NCBI RefSeq assembly: GCF_002878395.1
Contig: NW_025856018.1
Span: 211,147-275,146 of the forward strand
From: Capsicum annuum
Lineage: Eukaryota > Streptophyta > Magnoliopsida > Solanales > Solanaceae
Length of the DNA: 64,000 bases
Direction of reading: 5' to 3'
Shown here: positions 46,762-59,689 of the stretch, piece after piece
Numbering within the stretch: position 1 is the first letter of the stretch
Layout of the letters: every line of letters starts with the position of its first letter
The notes under the pieces: generated by a model
What the model saw: only the letters and a program-made list of their open reading frames with translations
The model's database searches: none
Told to the model about the DNA's origin: nothing
Program-made: the position numbers and the translations under genes

Positions 46762-48868
46762 TGTCACAACCCAAATCGGGGCCCTGGCCGTGATAAGAAT
46801 TCTGAACCCTAAAGGCCCAAACCACCCCTTATCTATCTGGTAATCATGCACATGACTTATATGACAAAGAAAAGCGGAAGATACATAATATAACGGAAAT
46901 ATGGTCAAGAATCATATGAAAACAATAATGGCGAATAATGTCTCACAATCTCAATCAACATCTCGAATACGTCTGTGAAATCTCTACTACATGACTGAAA
47001 CAAATAACTATCTGGAAACTAGGACAAAGCCCCCAGTAGACCCAAAACTACTAAATGATAAATGAACTGACAGACATCAGGACTTCCGAAATATAGAAGG
47101 CTCACCACTTGATTCTGCAAATCTATCGGAAGAGATCTACTGGTTATCTGGACCCCTAACTATGCCTCTAAATTTGGGAGGGAAGGGGGTCAACAAAAAA
47201 GTACTGGTACGCAAAGAAATCAAAAAAGAAATATAATATTTTTATAAAATATAGGTGAGAGCCATTATAAAGCAGTTTCATATCAAATCATTTCAAAATA
47301 CATGGGCATAATGTAATAGTTTTCAACAATAATGTAATGCAGTTGATCTAGGTGGAATACCGTACATCATTTACACAAAATGTCAAACCTCGATTGCCAC
47401 CGAGATTAGAGTATACGTGATAGGAAGACACACAAGATTACACAGTAGGGTGTCTTTACCCAACAAGGTATAGTAGTGCCCAAGATCACTTAGCCCAGGC
47501 TCCTACCCATAGTCACTATTTGGGAAAGACATCAAGTCAAGTACACAATATCAGTTAGCCTGGTACCAAATTCCCATGTCGGCAAACATGGTTTCCAACG
47601 ATGAGACCTTACACTCAAACGCCTTCTTCGGGCATCCACCTATCTCATGTAAAATCAGTGCATTCAACTCAATTTAATTCAATCACATATCATGTTCTGA
47701 AGGGTATCTTCATACCCGACTTGCAAGTCATCAATATCACATCATTCGTTCATGCAACCATTGTATTCATCATATTTCAACAAAACACCTCTCATTACAA
47801 ATCAAAATTCGTAGCCATTTTCGAAAATCTCATGTCATGCTTGTTAAGATAATTTCAAAAATTTCATATTATGTTAAAAATTCAAACAAATCATATCAAG
47901 AGAGGGATTTCATATAATTCATGCTCTCAAGTTAGCATCTTTTTGGAATACATGCATATACATATATCATATATCAAGTCACTTTGGAATTAGGTCTAAA
48001 GACCTGATCAATATCATAAAACATTCAAAACATAATCATATTCGTAAATTTTCAAAACCCCCATTTTTAAAACATGAATTTAAAGCCTATGAGATTTTTG
48101 AGATAACCCCACGTACCTCTATATGCGAAGATGATAGGTGCTTCTTGAACCCTACGTTCTGGTGATTCCAAATATGCAATTAGTTTCAAAATCCCACTGT
48201 TGGATGTTGAGTTGCTTCGGTTTTTATTTTGAAACCCTAAGGAGAGTTCTTGAGCAATTTTGATGAATGAAGATGTATTTTAGGGTATTTGGGATTAAAT
48301 TCCATATTAGAGGTGATAGGGGAATGGAGAATTATAACACCCTTAATGAGACGCAACTTAAGAGTTGAAAAATTCCTAGGCATGAAATAGACCATGTGTC
48401 GGATGCTATTACCCACCACAGTGGAGCGTGCGACGCATGCTATATCGCATGCTGGCACCATGCGATGCAGCATACGACACATGTTTATCGCATGGTGCTA
48501 CTATTTTGAAATTCAAACACACCTTTAAGAATTTTCAAATATTTTGAAACTCACCCGAGAGGTACTAAAACCATGCCCCATCACAACGCAACAAGAATTG
48601 CTAAAATCGGAGGTCGGGAAGACTAAAAAATTGTATTCCAAAGATTACGAGTTAAAAATAAAACTAAGTCTTTATTATACACTTAGAAAAATATTCTAAT
48701 TGTTAGACCCTCAATATAACACTAAAAATAAAATCGACTCGAGAATTTTTATGTGGCGTCACTATAGGAGTAATTACCACACGTATATTACTAAAGAATA
48801 ATTATGTTCGGATTTATATACGTAGGAATGACGGTCTAAACTCTAGCCCAAAAATACGAGGTTTTACA
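46762..48868 (-). mobile_element. Solo LTR, minus strand
   Basis: On the minus strand it begins TGTAAAACCTCGTATTTTTGGG and ends GATTTGGGTTGTGACA, both usual Tekay-type LTR ends. It is homologous to 61902-63995 over most of its length, for example 46785-47150 against 61955-62300. No primer site lies next to the GTGACA end and no purine tract next to the TGTAAAAC end, so it appears to be a solo LTR. The flanks TACAA and GACTA do not match, so a truncation or rearrangement is also possible. It holds 'gcatgcgtcgcacgc'-type GC-rich words at 48395-48485. Confidence 0.65.
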
Positions 48869-50899
48869 GACTAAGGGTCAACATAACTTCTACAAACAAT
48901 TATAATGAGGGAAGCCCTACAACTAACTCAAGAACATAATAAGTCAACTAGCATACAAAGAGAAGACCCATTCGAAGACGTGACAAGTCCACTCAACCCC
49001 CATACATTAGCCTGGATTTACCTTTTAGCTTACAACCTTTACCTATCCCATTGGCATAGCCTTAACCCCATTTGTAATTAAACCATCGAAGGTAATATAA
49101 CATTTTAGGCTAGAAAAGAGTTACTAACCAAATCATAAGCCGTTAATACTTTGCTAAAATATGGTACTACAAGATAATACATACTCAACCAACATATGTT
49201 TACCACAACAAGTATCAACATATTCAATCTAAAAGTTAATAAAACTATCATCAATAAACTTCATGAAAACTAATTCAGAATAATTTAGGAGACAACAAGT
49301 CAAGTTAGCTATAACCTAGTCAACCCCCTGAGCTAGTCAGCAAACCATGACTCGAGTAAGATTAGTTCCAAACTATATGACAAGCAATCAGACCACATAA
49401 GAATTCTAATAATATACAAAATATAGATATAATCCATGGTCTGCTCATGGAAACATCAAAATCACCTGACCCTCGATCATGCATGTTATGAGTGATACAT
49501 TCACCCACTATACATGACCTATAAAGGGCAATATTCGTCCATGTACTCAACCACAAACACAAGTGTCTGCTAACCTTATTTCACTAATAACTCGTGAGAA
49601 TGTTCCAAATACTAAAACATTGTATATTAGCAATGAGGTAGGTCAAAATCATACAATAATGTAAAATTATTTACATTGACCACATCAAAAAATATGCACT
49701 AAAAAGCCACACTACGAAGTTATTAACATGAATAGAAGAAAATGGATCTAAACTACAATACCTTCACCTATACTACCGTGTAGAACCTTAATCATATCAC
49801 TTACCCTAATGATACATTTCCAAAAAATAATAAAAGTTACCTCACTAGATATTTTAGAAACCTAATTTCAACCTACTATGCATAATCACTTGCCTCATGG
49901 TTTAACTAATAACCGGTAATTGATACAACACACTACCCCAAATATTATTCATACAATAGTGAACCAATAGTTTACAACATAAATATGACATAACACAATA
50001 AGGTATATAGACAAGCCATAATTTTGTGCTACCTTAACCCTAACCAATTTTAGCCATCCTAACTCCAAGCTTGAAGACCTAGACATAAAATCTCCTATCC
50101 ATCTACTTTAAAATCACGCTCTCTAACCCAAGTTTATTCTTTAGTTAACCTTCGCTTACCTGGGCTCAATTATCTAAAGAAAAACAAAAGAATGTAAAAT
50201 CACAATTTGCCAAGATTACGAACACATTAATCCTTGAAACTCTATGGATTTGCATCTATCCTTACCCTTTTCTTTTTTTTTTTAGTTTTATGGTATGCAA
50301 GGCAACCCTAATGGTTTTCTAAGACTTCCACATTATTTATTGAAACCCATTTGGAGAAAGAAAATAAAACATGATTAAGTGGGAGTTATAGTCTGTGTTA
50401 TGTCTCTATAGAAGCATGTATGTTGCTAGAGCAGGATGATGTCAGCCCAATCCAACTTTTCAATCTTTTATAATTCGAATACAGGTGAACTCATGTATGT
50501 TCGCTAATGAAATCCCAGTAATATTTATACTCTGCAATAATATTGAGATGTTTATTAGTAAAAATATATTTAGTCCTTCCAATATCTACAATCACAACTA
50601 TTACCACCAACATTACTAGTGACTTACATCAGTCATTACCAACACCACTGCAATTACATACCATCACTTATATCCTAAAAAACATAAATATTTATTTTTT
50701 TAATATAATAGTAATTTTATTGTATTAGATTAAATATTTTTTTGATATATGATTAATTTCTTATTTGGATAGTGTGTTTTATTTTATATAAAAATAAATA
50801 AATTTTGTACAATGAAATATTGAAAAATAAACTGTCTTAAGCATTCAGTTTTTATATCTAGAGAGAACATCTTAATTATTCAGATGAGCATTTAAGTTC
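48869..50899. other. Unassigned AT-rich DNA
   Basis: About 2 kb without a recognised gene, LTR edge or array. A T-run is at 50270-50282. Words like 'atgtctctatagaagcatgtatg' near 50400 recall the stretch at 420-460. This may be worn repeat DNA. Confidence 0.3.
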
Positions 50900-51385
50900 A
50901 AAAATCTAAATCTTAATAAATACAAATGCATCCTTACTATCAGCCAATGATCCTACTGAGTATACATGTTTATGAATTCTCACATTTTTCCTAGACTTAT
51001 ATATGCAAGGTTTGAGTTTAGATCTTTGGGATGTTTATTTTCTTTCATCCTTGAATCGTTTCTTTAAGATTGGAGGTAGCTACTAACTGATCCTTGGCTT
51101 ATCTAGTTTTTATTTATATTTTCTTATTATATAATCTTTGTTTTATATTTTTAGCAGTTTAGACTATCAATTATATTAATACTTCTATTAGAGTATTGTA
51201 CTTCATGACTTCAAGATTTTGGGATAGTTTCCTATTATTTTGGTATTGAAACTTAAGTTCTGTCATTATTAATATTTATTTACTTAATATCTTCTTAATT
51301 TATGTGTATGATTAGGGTTTGGCTTGCCTATCATGAAGAATGTAATAGGTGCCATCATAGTTGAGTTTATGACTATTACAAGGTG
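50900..51385 (+). repeat. Worn LTR end (element E-like family)
   Basis: The text resembles the last 500 bases of element E's 5' LTR (57540-57980), for example 'ggaggtagctactaactgatc' against 'agaggtagcagttgatatatg', and ends in 'ggtgttaca' at 51385. The upstream part of the LTR cannot be traced. It appears to be a fragment of an old + strand Tekay-type element. Confidence 0.45.
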
Positions 51386-51580
51386 TTACAAGAGCATTAG
51401 GTATATTGGTCTGACAAGTACAAGCTGAGTCTAGAAGATTTACGTGGATCGCAGCATTAGGTATGTTACCTATCTTTGAGAGCCTTTAGTATCTTAGAAA
51501 ATTTCCTTTCTTTTCTCTTATCATGTGATGAGCCTTTAGTATCTTAGAAAATTTCCTTTCTTTTCTCTTGTCAGGTGATG
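51386..51580 (+). other. Leader fragment after a decayed primer site, with 50-bp tandem duplication
   Basis: 'agagcattaggtatattggtctgacaag' here corresponds to element E's 'agagaaactaggtttattggtctcaatag' (57991-58020). The 'ttggtatc' part of the primer site is missing. The segment 51481-51530 is repeated at 51531-51580 with two differences (48 of 50 identical). The following gag is not recognisable. Confidence 0.5.
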
Positions 51581-51659
51581 ATTGAAATCATTAGTAACTA
51601 ATAGTTATAGCTTATTGTTATATGGTAAGGAATTATACTTCTATGGATATATAATAGGA

Positions 51660-53335
51660 TCCTTTTCTCCCTTTTCATTATTTTTTTCTTTCTATTTTTT
51701 TTTATAGTTTTTTCTTCAATTTTTTATTTACGATTTTTCTCTCTCTTCTATCTCTAACTTCTACCTCTCTTTCTTCTTTTTTTTCTTTATTGTTTTTTTT
51801 TATTTTTGGTTTTCTTCATTTTTTATGATAACGAAAATACCATAAGCGCATATTGATTTATATTCTCCCAACATTTATAATTTTTGTAAGTACTCTCAAG
51901 TGGACTCCACCTAATGAACAGATACAGAGATAGTATTTCAAAAAATCTTGGAATTACATTCGTCCAACCAAATATCTTTAGTAGTCGCAAGAAGCACACA
52001 AATCAAGGTTTCTACATACGTCCTACCTTGTCTGACCTTGAGCTCCTCACTTCGTGTCTTACTTCTACTCTAACGAGAACTCTAAGATGAGGGATTTAGA
52101 AGTCGGATTTGAAGCTGGATTTTCCCATAAATCGAAGGCTGTGTGGATCCTCAACCATATATGAAATGGAATAAAGATGGATAGAGCTTACTTAATACAA
52201 TTGAATATTTGTATTTGTTTTTTTAGACTTCAAGATTAGATTTGTATTTTATAGTTTGTACTGTCATATATGTTTTATATAATTCGCACTTATATTTTAT
52301 ATATATTGCTACAAATTATATTTTATTGATATAAATTGAACAATACAAATAAAAATAATAATATTATGAAAATACAATTGCTAAATTATACAAATACAAA
52401 TGTTACATTTGTATCAAATAATACATTTTTATACAACTTGAACCATACGCATACTAATGATACTTGTTTATATACAAATATAAATGATAAATTTGATATT
52501 CAAATACTAATGACACATTTGCATAGAATGATACGTTGTAGATTTATATATTTCAATATCAAGAAAATATAATTAATTCATATACTTATTTTTGTATAAA
52601 CACAAATGATAAATCGTATATATTGACAACTAAACTAGTCAAATACAAATAATAAATTTATTTGAAATATATAGTATGATAAAAATAAATTTAAAGTAAA
52701 AAAATATATAAAATATAAAATTCAATGAAAAAAAAATGAGAAAAAGAATATAAAAAAGAAGAAAATAAAAAAAAATGATGAACCAAGAATTAAAAAGATG
52801 GAAATGGAAATACAAAAAAAAAAGAATGTGAAGAAAAAATAAATAAAATTGAAAAAGAAAAAAAATTGATGAAAACTTAGAAAGAAAAAAAGTGTAAGAA
52901 ATGAGTAAAAAATAAGTGGAAAAAATGAAAAAAAATAGTAAATTAAAGGGAAAAAATAAAAGATAGAAAAAAATAATAATAAAGGGGAGAGACTATATAT
53001 TGATTATATTTAATTGAGAAGAGATGCTATGGATTGTATAGGTTAAATGGGATAATTAGAAACTCATATTTATTAACACATGTAGGTCTCAAGCGAATAC
53101 GAATAATGAAATAAGAATGAGAAAGGAGAAAATAAAAAAAAAAGAAATAAAAATAAAAAATAAAAAAATAGATGAAAAGATGAGAAAGAAAAAAAGAAAT
53201 TATAAGAAACGAGTAAAAAATAAAAAAAATGCAAAAGAAAAAAGTAAATTAAAGGAAAAAAGAAAGAAAAAACAAAAAAAAAGAAGAAAAGAAACTAGTA
53301 AAGAAGGAAAAAAAAATAAATTTAAAGCATAGTTG
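51660..53335. repeat. Low-complexity block with T-rich and A-rich arms
   Basis: 51660-51830 is strongly pyrimidine-rich (T with C). About 52690-53335 is strongly purine-rich (A with G). Between them lies AT-rich DNA including a degenerate series of 'acaaatacaaatg/acatttgtat' words (52180-52640). The open reading stretch at 53117-53332 is only a Lys-rich by-product of the A-rich sequence and is not counted as a gene. The opposed arms could be the ends of a mobile element, but no terminal repeats or duplications could be defined. Confidence 0.6.
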
Positions 53336-53479
53336 GGTGATCTCTGTATTTAAATGGGTACCCATTTTTCCCATATTTGTATGAGAATTTAAAATGAGTT
53401 GAAGTCCATATTTACTCATTTGAAATATGAGTGATCCAATTCAATAAATATGGGTTAAATGGACTCTTTTCACAAATAT

Positions 53480-55359
53480 GGGTTGAAATTGTCACCCCTA
53501 GGTGAAGGGTTAGTGAAGTCCTATGGGATTGATAATACACCCTTGTAGATGTATGGCCATGTTAAGCGCTTATTGGTCCGCTCTAGCACTCAGTTCTATA
53601 GAAAACCTGTCCCAATAACTGTGGTTTGCTTTAGAGCTCAGCGGACGCTAAAGAGGGAAATGATTTAGAGCCATTAAGTCTACTTTAGTAGCACTTGCCA
53701 ATGCTATCAAACCGCTAAATTAGTCGAGATGTCGCTTAAGAAATAGGCGCTTTAGCGCCCAAGTATCCACTTTGGTAACACCTGTGGCTTTTTTATTCAC
53801 ATTTTCTCTGATTAATTTTCACCATTTCTTCCACTATTTTCAGACCAATTTGACAATTCAAAGAGAGGCAAAAATTAGAAAATCATCAACTGAAGCCAAC
53901 ATAAGCTATCCTAACACTCTTTGGTCATTTAATTTCCATCCTAATTCATGGTAAATTCTTAGAAATTAGGTCTTAAATTCCTTAACTTTAAGGGATAATT
54001 TTAAACCCAATTTACAATTTATTGGTTCTTAACTTTTGAGCACACATTCCTTGTCCTTCGAGGGACCTCGTGATGGTCTCAATTCTTGATTCTATTTAGG
54101 GGACTTGCGAGCCCATTCTTGATCCAAATTTTAACTTGACCCTTAATATAGCAATATGGGTCTCATTTTACTCCTACAAATATGTAGATTATAATTTTAA
54201 TAGCATGGTGGCATTTCAAGGTCTTTGAGTGAAGTAGGATGATTTGTAAACATTTCAAGACTTTGTGGTTTAGCATTGAGGTGGGATTCTGTGTACTCGT
54301 CTTCACAATATGGTGTATTATACATGTATTTTTTATAGGCATGTTCGGATATGATATTGGGTAGAGCACCATGATTTTCCCTAAATTTTAGTTTCGAGGA
54401 TTAAAAGGTTGTTCGACCCTTAAGGTAAAATACTTATTATGCTTCGAGTATCATATTACCCTAGGTTGATAATATCTTAGGCATAGTTGAGGCTAATAAA
54501 TCTGTAGTATGAGGTTTAATATGATACTCAATGGATTGTTATAGTTTTTTGAATTATGATGTGGTTAGGTTGGATAGGTATTGTTTGTCCCAAGGCTGTG
54601 ATTATAATGTTAGTTGGATTCCGAGAAGTTATTTATACTTGTATAGGAAGTGTCCATAGTTTATAGACATTTAGATGCTTATAATTATATTGTTCGGATA
54701 CTGGTGATTGAATGCATAGATTCAGTACATTAATGCTCACTAAGTTGCAAAAGGTATGATTCCAACTAAAATGTGGTTTTACTACTGTTTTCCTAAAAAG
54801 GGATTTATTCTCTCTTTTCACTTTAAATGGATTCTTTCACAATGGGAATCATAATAATTTAATGAATGATTTATGGCCTTTTAAGTCTTAAAGTGATTTT
54901 TAAAAGTCTTGGCCGAGGTATATTTCCATTCCATAGTTTTACTACTTCTATTTACCCCTATCGAGAAAGATTTCGACCCTTTCTGCACTTTATGATGAAT
55001 TAGCCCCAGAATTTCCCCCGGGTAACAAATTTATAGATTTATACCTTCTTTTACCAACAATTCAAGTCAGTGAATATGTGTATATATATATTTATGGGGT
55101 ACCAAATGGAGTAGATAGTGATGATGATGGTTATTGAAAATCCTAGATTTGGACCATTATGATGTAGACATGCACTTTCGAATCCCCTAAGGGCCCCTTC
55201 ATTCATGCGCTATTGAGCCAGAGTGGAGAGGTAGACGTAGGTCTTGTCTTTACTAGCCGTTGAGCAAGAATATGTCTATATACTGGATTATGTTATTGTA
55301 CTTGAATAAATTATAGTAGTAGTGATTATACTTAACATTTACCCTTGCATGTGCAACGC
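53480..55359 (+). repeat. LTR-like fragment related to element E's LTR
   Basis: The order of motifs resembles the element E LTR: a region of 'cgctttagcgccc/gcgctta' words (53560-53770), then 'ttcaccatttcttcca', then a worn leader, then 'ggtatgttatgg'-like text, matching 55850-56620 in style but with little exact identity. Element E may have inserted into it at 55360. It has no coding content. The start is not defined. Confidence 0.4.
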
Positions 55360-57980
55360 TGTAATAACTAGATTTTTTTTGGTGACTTATGTGAAATATT
55401 TAATTTTGTGTTATGCCCATTTTACCCCCTCCCTGTGGTTGTATTGTGGTATTTGAAGGGTGTGAAGAAGGTTGGCATGGTTACCAATGCCTTACACTGT
55501 TATTTATATGAAATTGTCATTTTTGGTGTTTTTTAATACTTATAAGTTGACTTTGGTAAACATTTAATGATACGTGCATTGGATTTCAAATAGACTATGC
55601 CAGTAGATTTGGAATGTCAATTTTAGGTTGTTAACATGGTTGGTATAGCTTTATGGATTTTATAAAGATTTTTGGCCCTCGGTTCAAATAGTTGTAAAAT
55701 TGAGTTTCGGGAAACAAGTTAGTGAAAATAATGTTTTTAAGAAATCTAGTATCGCTATTGAGTCCGGAGCATTGAATTGATAGGGTATCATAGTTTGTTT
55801 GTGTCCTCGGGATTTTTTATAAATCCAAAGGGTTCACAGAGATTCAGAATTCTCTAAGTCACCAATAGGTGCACTATTCAAGCGACATTTTGGTCACTAT
55901 GTCGCTTAAGTGACTCTTGTGTCACCTATACGTCTGTGGCTTAAACGACAATAGGTTGCTTATGCAATTCTCACTGGCATGTGAAGTATCACAAAAAAGA
56001 CACCTGGGTCGCTTAAGCGATAGCCGTTTAAGCGACACAATGATAGCTTAAGAAATACCAATGCACTTATACACCCTATTTTTTGTGATTTTTCATCATT
56101 TTTTAGACTGGGAACTTGAAATTTTGAGTTTATGAGCTACTTTTTCAATTTTTAAGCTTGAGTAAGCTCCAAATCCCTATTTTAATTATTTTCCTTTAAT
56201 ATTTATCCTTCAAGCCTTGTTAAAACATAAATTTAGAGATGGAAATGTGGAACTTTGGTCTGGAAGGCCTAAATTAATGATTCTTCGATTTAAACCCTAA
56301 TTCAAAACCGTTTACACTTGGGTTTTCTCTCATGATTTCCTTTAATCATGGAAAATATTATCTTGGCCAAAAATTATGATTTTATCCTTCTTTTTTATAA
56401 ACTTGTTATAGAGGTATATTTTGACCCCAACGCTACAAATAGGAAATATGGGTATTATTATCTTTCTTTTGACAAGTAGATTCTACATTTGTATGTTTTA
56501 GTTTATTGTGGGTCCATTCGTGAGGTGTAAGTGCATCTTGAAGGCTTATTTGTTGTGATATTAACCATTTAAGGTATGTTATGGATTAGCTTTCTTTTTA
56601 CTGGGATAGGTAGCAAATGTTGGTGTAAAATCATATTATGAGTATGGGAACCAATCATAGAAATGAGGTTGTTACTGTGTGTTGCCCGTTTTGGGTCTTG
56701 TGTTATTGTTATTTGGTGGTTTTATGATATTACCTATAATGTGTTACCGTGTGGGGTCTTATAATGTTATTAACCTTGTATTTGAATAATTGGTTTTTAT
56801 CCTTGGTGGAAAATTGTCTAAATTTGTAATTTTGTGGTATCAAATATGGTGTATCTTACTCTGTTGGTATGTGGATTATGGTGGACAAAGAATAACTGGT
56901 TTATTAAGTAGATGTGTGCTCATACACTTAGTGTATGGTTTAATTGGAAGGCCTTATTTTGTTGGTTATGAGCATTGCATCATCATATCATATTCATTCA
57001 TGAAATAATGGTACTATAGTGGAGATACTAGAAAAACTAAAAACACCTAAAATAATGGTTTCTGACACCATTACAGACCATCTTTGATGTATGTGTCGGA
57101 GAATATTCATGAATATTGGTATTAGATATTGGATTCCATATGGGTTGGTGAACCCCCCATAGGCCCTACCTAGAAGTATCGCTCGATAGGTGTATACGGA
57201 GGCTGCGAGATAACCTCGTATCATATCACATCATTATTATCATTATAATCATCATATTTATTGTATTTCATGTGTATATATCATGCACATTTTGTGATGT
57301 ATTATTATCTTTGATGTGATATCTGTCTATGTGCAAGACATTCTATACTTACATGTGTAATATTTGTATATTTGTATATTTGTATTTTCTTGTTATATTT
57401 GCATATGGTATATGTGAATGTTGTAAAACTTTTAGTACAGATAGTGTGGGCTACCATTTGGGACATATTTTTATCGCAGGTGACGTGCCCATAGTGTGAA
57501 TTTTTTATGCTTATTTTCTACTTTGCTCAATCAGCTACCTACTTAGTACAGTTAGATCATACGCACCCCTACTAAGACTTTTTGGTGCTGATCAGTTGCT
57601 GATTTAGGTAGTATTTACATTCTATTAGAGGTAGCAGTTGATATATGCATCCAAAGCTAATTACTAGCTTTTTCTTATCTATACTATGTCTTTCTTGTAT
57701 TTAGAGACAAAGTTGTTCCTTTTTGGATATTCTATGTATATTTTTACTTTGAGTTTTATTAGTTAGTTATTACCTTGTCACACTAGGTTTTGGGATATTG
57801 TATGACATCTTTCACTATGTATTTACCATTTTTCTATACATGTGTGTTTGGACTCTATTTTGAGAGTCTTGCCTTGGGTTTGGGTATTATCTTTCATTTT
57901 ATATTAGTTGGATCATAGGCTTACTGTTCACTGCTTTTCAGGATAAGTGTCATCAAGCCCCTTGTTTTTTGAGATGTGAA
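55360..57980 (+). repeat. Element E 5' LTR
   Basis: From TGTAATAACTAG to just before the primer site at 57984, about 2.62 kb. A module of 'gcttaagcgacac' and its reverse complement is repeated at 55850-56060. The right boundary is supported by the primer site. The left one rests only on the TGTAATA start, because the 3' LTR is not in the window. Confidence 0.6.
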
Positions 57981-57983
57981 AAT

Positions 57984-57994
57984 TGGTATTAGAG
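57984..57994 (+). other. Element E primer binding site
   Basis: TGGTATTAGAG, one base different from the initiator Met site TGGTATCAGAG. It defines the LTR-internal junction. Confidence 0.7.
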
Positions 57995-58188
57995 AAACTA
58001 GGTTTATTGGTCTCAATAGTGCAAGAATAGGGTGTATAATATAGTTTTGAGGATTAGTATGTAGATGTCTGTATATATCTTTAAAAGACTATAAGATGTC
58101 CTTAGAAAACTTTCCTTATTTTGGTTCCTCACTATTTAACTCTTTTATAACTTATGTTTGAAATCTAATTTCACTCTTATTTGCATAG

Positions 58189-59650
58189 ATGGCGATGACT
58201 AGATCTCTTGAGGTTAGAGATATAGACCCTTCATCCTAGAAAATAGAACAATCTAGAGGGTGATTTGTGAGTCATAGATGGGCTTGAGGTAGTGGGAAGG
58301 CATGAGGATATGCCTCATCTAAAGGTAGCACTAGGGGACTCTTCCTGTGCCTCATGTTGAGCATGTTAAAGTTATAAAGTCTACCCTATTCCCATAGATT
58401 TTTTCTACCACAGCCTTAGAGGGGTTACTAATTCGCTTGATGCCCTATTTGGAGGGTGCTCCTTTGAATGTACTTCATGTTCCTCTAACTTTGAGTATTG
58501 TATGACAATCTATGTTAGACTTTACTTATGGTGTTCATCTGATCCTGAGTATGGATCCTCCAGCGACATCGACATAAGCGTATGGTACTCCACAAACTCC
58601 AATTGTTATTCCTCCTTCAGTGCCTATATTTGAGTATGGTATTACGATACTAGGAGTTTATCCTTTTTCTATGTTCCCTCCTCAAGTAGGATCTCAACCA
58701 CCCAAATTCACTATGACTCTTATTATTGCAAGTATAGTTATGTCTTCTATGGATTAGATAAGGTTTGAGAGATATACTTGTTTGGGTCCCCCTAAGTTGA
58801 GTAGTGTTGTAGACAAGGATCCCTGCGATTTTTTACTCACTCTCGTGAGAATTTGTATAAGATTGGTTCTCTTGAGTCACATGGGGTCGCTTATACTACT
58901 TATCAAGTGAGATATACTGTTAGAGATTGGTAGATGCCACTTGTTGGTTGTAGACCTGTCAATTTCCTAGCGTGACTTAGGATAAATTTTTAAGGCCTTT
59001 TTTGAGAATTTTACACCATGTAGTCTAAGAAATCAGATGATATATTAGTTTGATCCCCTAGATAAAGCTCTATGACTTTTATAGAGTACAAGGAATATTT
59101 TTGTGTCTTGTAAAGATATTTTTACTGTAGCAATGCCATAGAGTCTGAAAAGATTTGAAGGTTCTTAAAGGGGTTAGATGTTTGTCTTTAGATAGCTAAG
59201 ACTTAGTTGGTAGTGTATGGAGCATCATTTTAGAGTATAGTGGATTATGCTGGGATGACTGAGTCTAATCTTTGAGGATTTTAGGTAAGTGACAAGAAGG
59301 TGCACCATCAGGGATTTTGATATCATACTTCTTGAGGCATTGATTCTAGTGGTTTTAGTGGGTATCATGGTAGACCTATTCAGGCGGCCTTATAGAGTTA
59401 AGAAAGTGGTTTTTCTTATTGAGCAGCTTCAGGTGGCTATTCTATCTCAGTCGTACTTTATCCTATTGAGTCTGTACACTAAGATTGCTTTATATTTAAT
59501 GAGGTTGGTCATGTGTCAAAGGACTTTCACTGCCTTATTTTTTGAGCTACTCCTATTTCATTTGTTAGGGGTAAAAGTTCAACTAGAGGTGCACATGGCA
59601 GAGGTAGTAGTACCTATAGTAGTAGTTACGGGGCTACTAAGTTAGGTAAG
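58189..59650 (+). pseudogene. gag: Element E gag remnant
   Basis: The ATG at 58189 opens MAMTRSLEVRDIDPSS and then meets a stop. The capsid segment near 58810-59180 keeps the pattern 'GLLESHG-like, then RW, then the EFDRLEQG-like region' only in scattered pieces across frames (for example SHGVAYTTYQ-like codons at 58870-58905). A serine/glycine-rich stretch follows (59560-59640). Stops are frequent. The 118-codon open stretch at 59289-59645 is mostly in the wrong frame and is not a separate gene. Assigned from position after the primer site and general Tekay gag layout. Confidence 0.6.
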
Positions 59651-59689
59651 AATCATAGATATGGTTAAGACATCTCGCCATACCAGAGG

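Noticed and set aside
53117..53332. 71-codon Lys-rich open frame
   Set aside because: A by-product of the A-rich low-complexity arm, with no conserved motif.
59289..59645. 118-codon open frame treated as a gene
   Set aside because: Lies within the gag remnant of element E, mostly out of frame with it.
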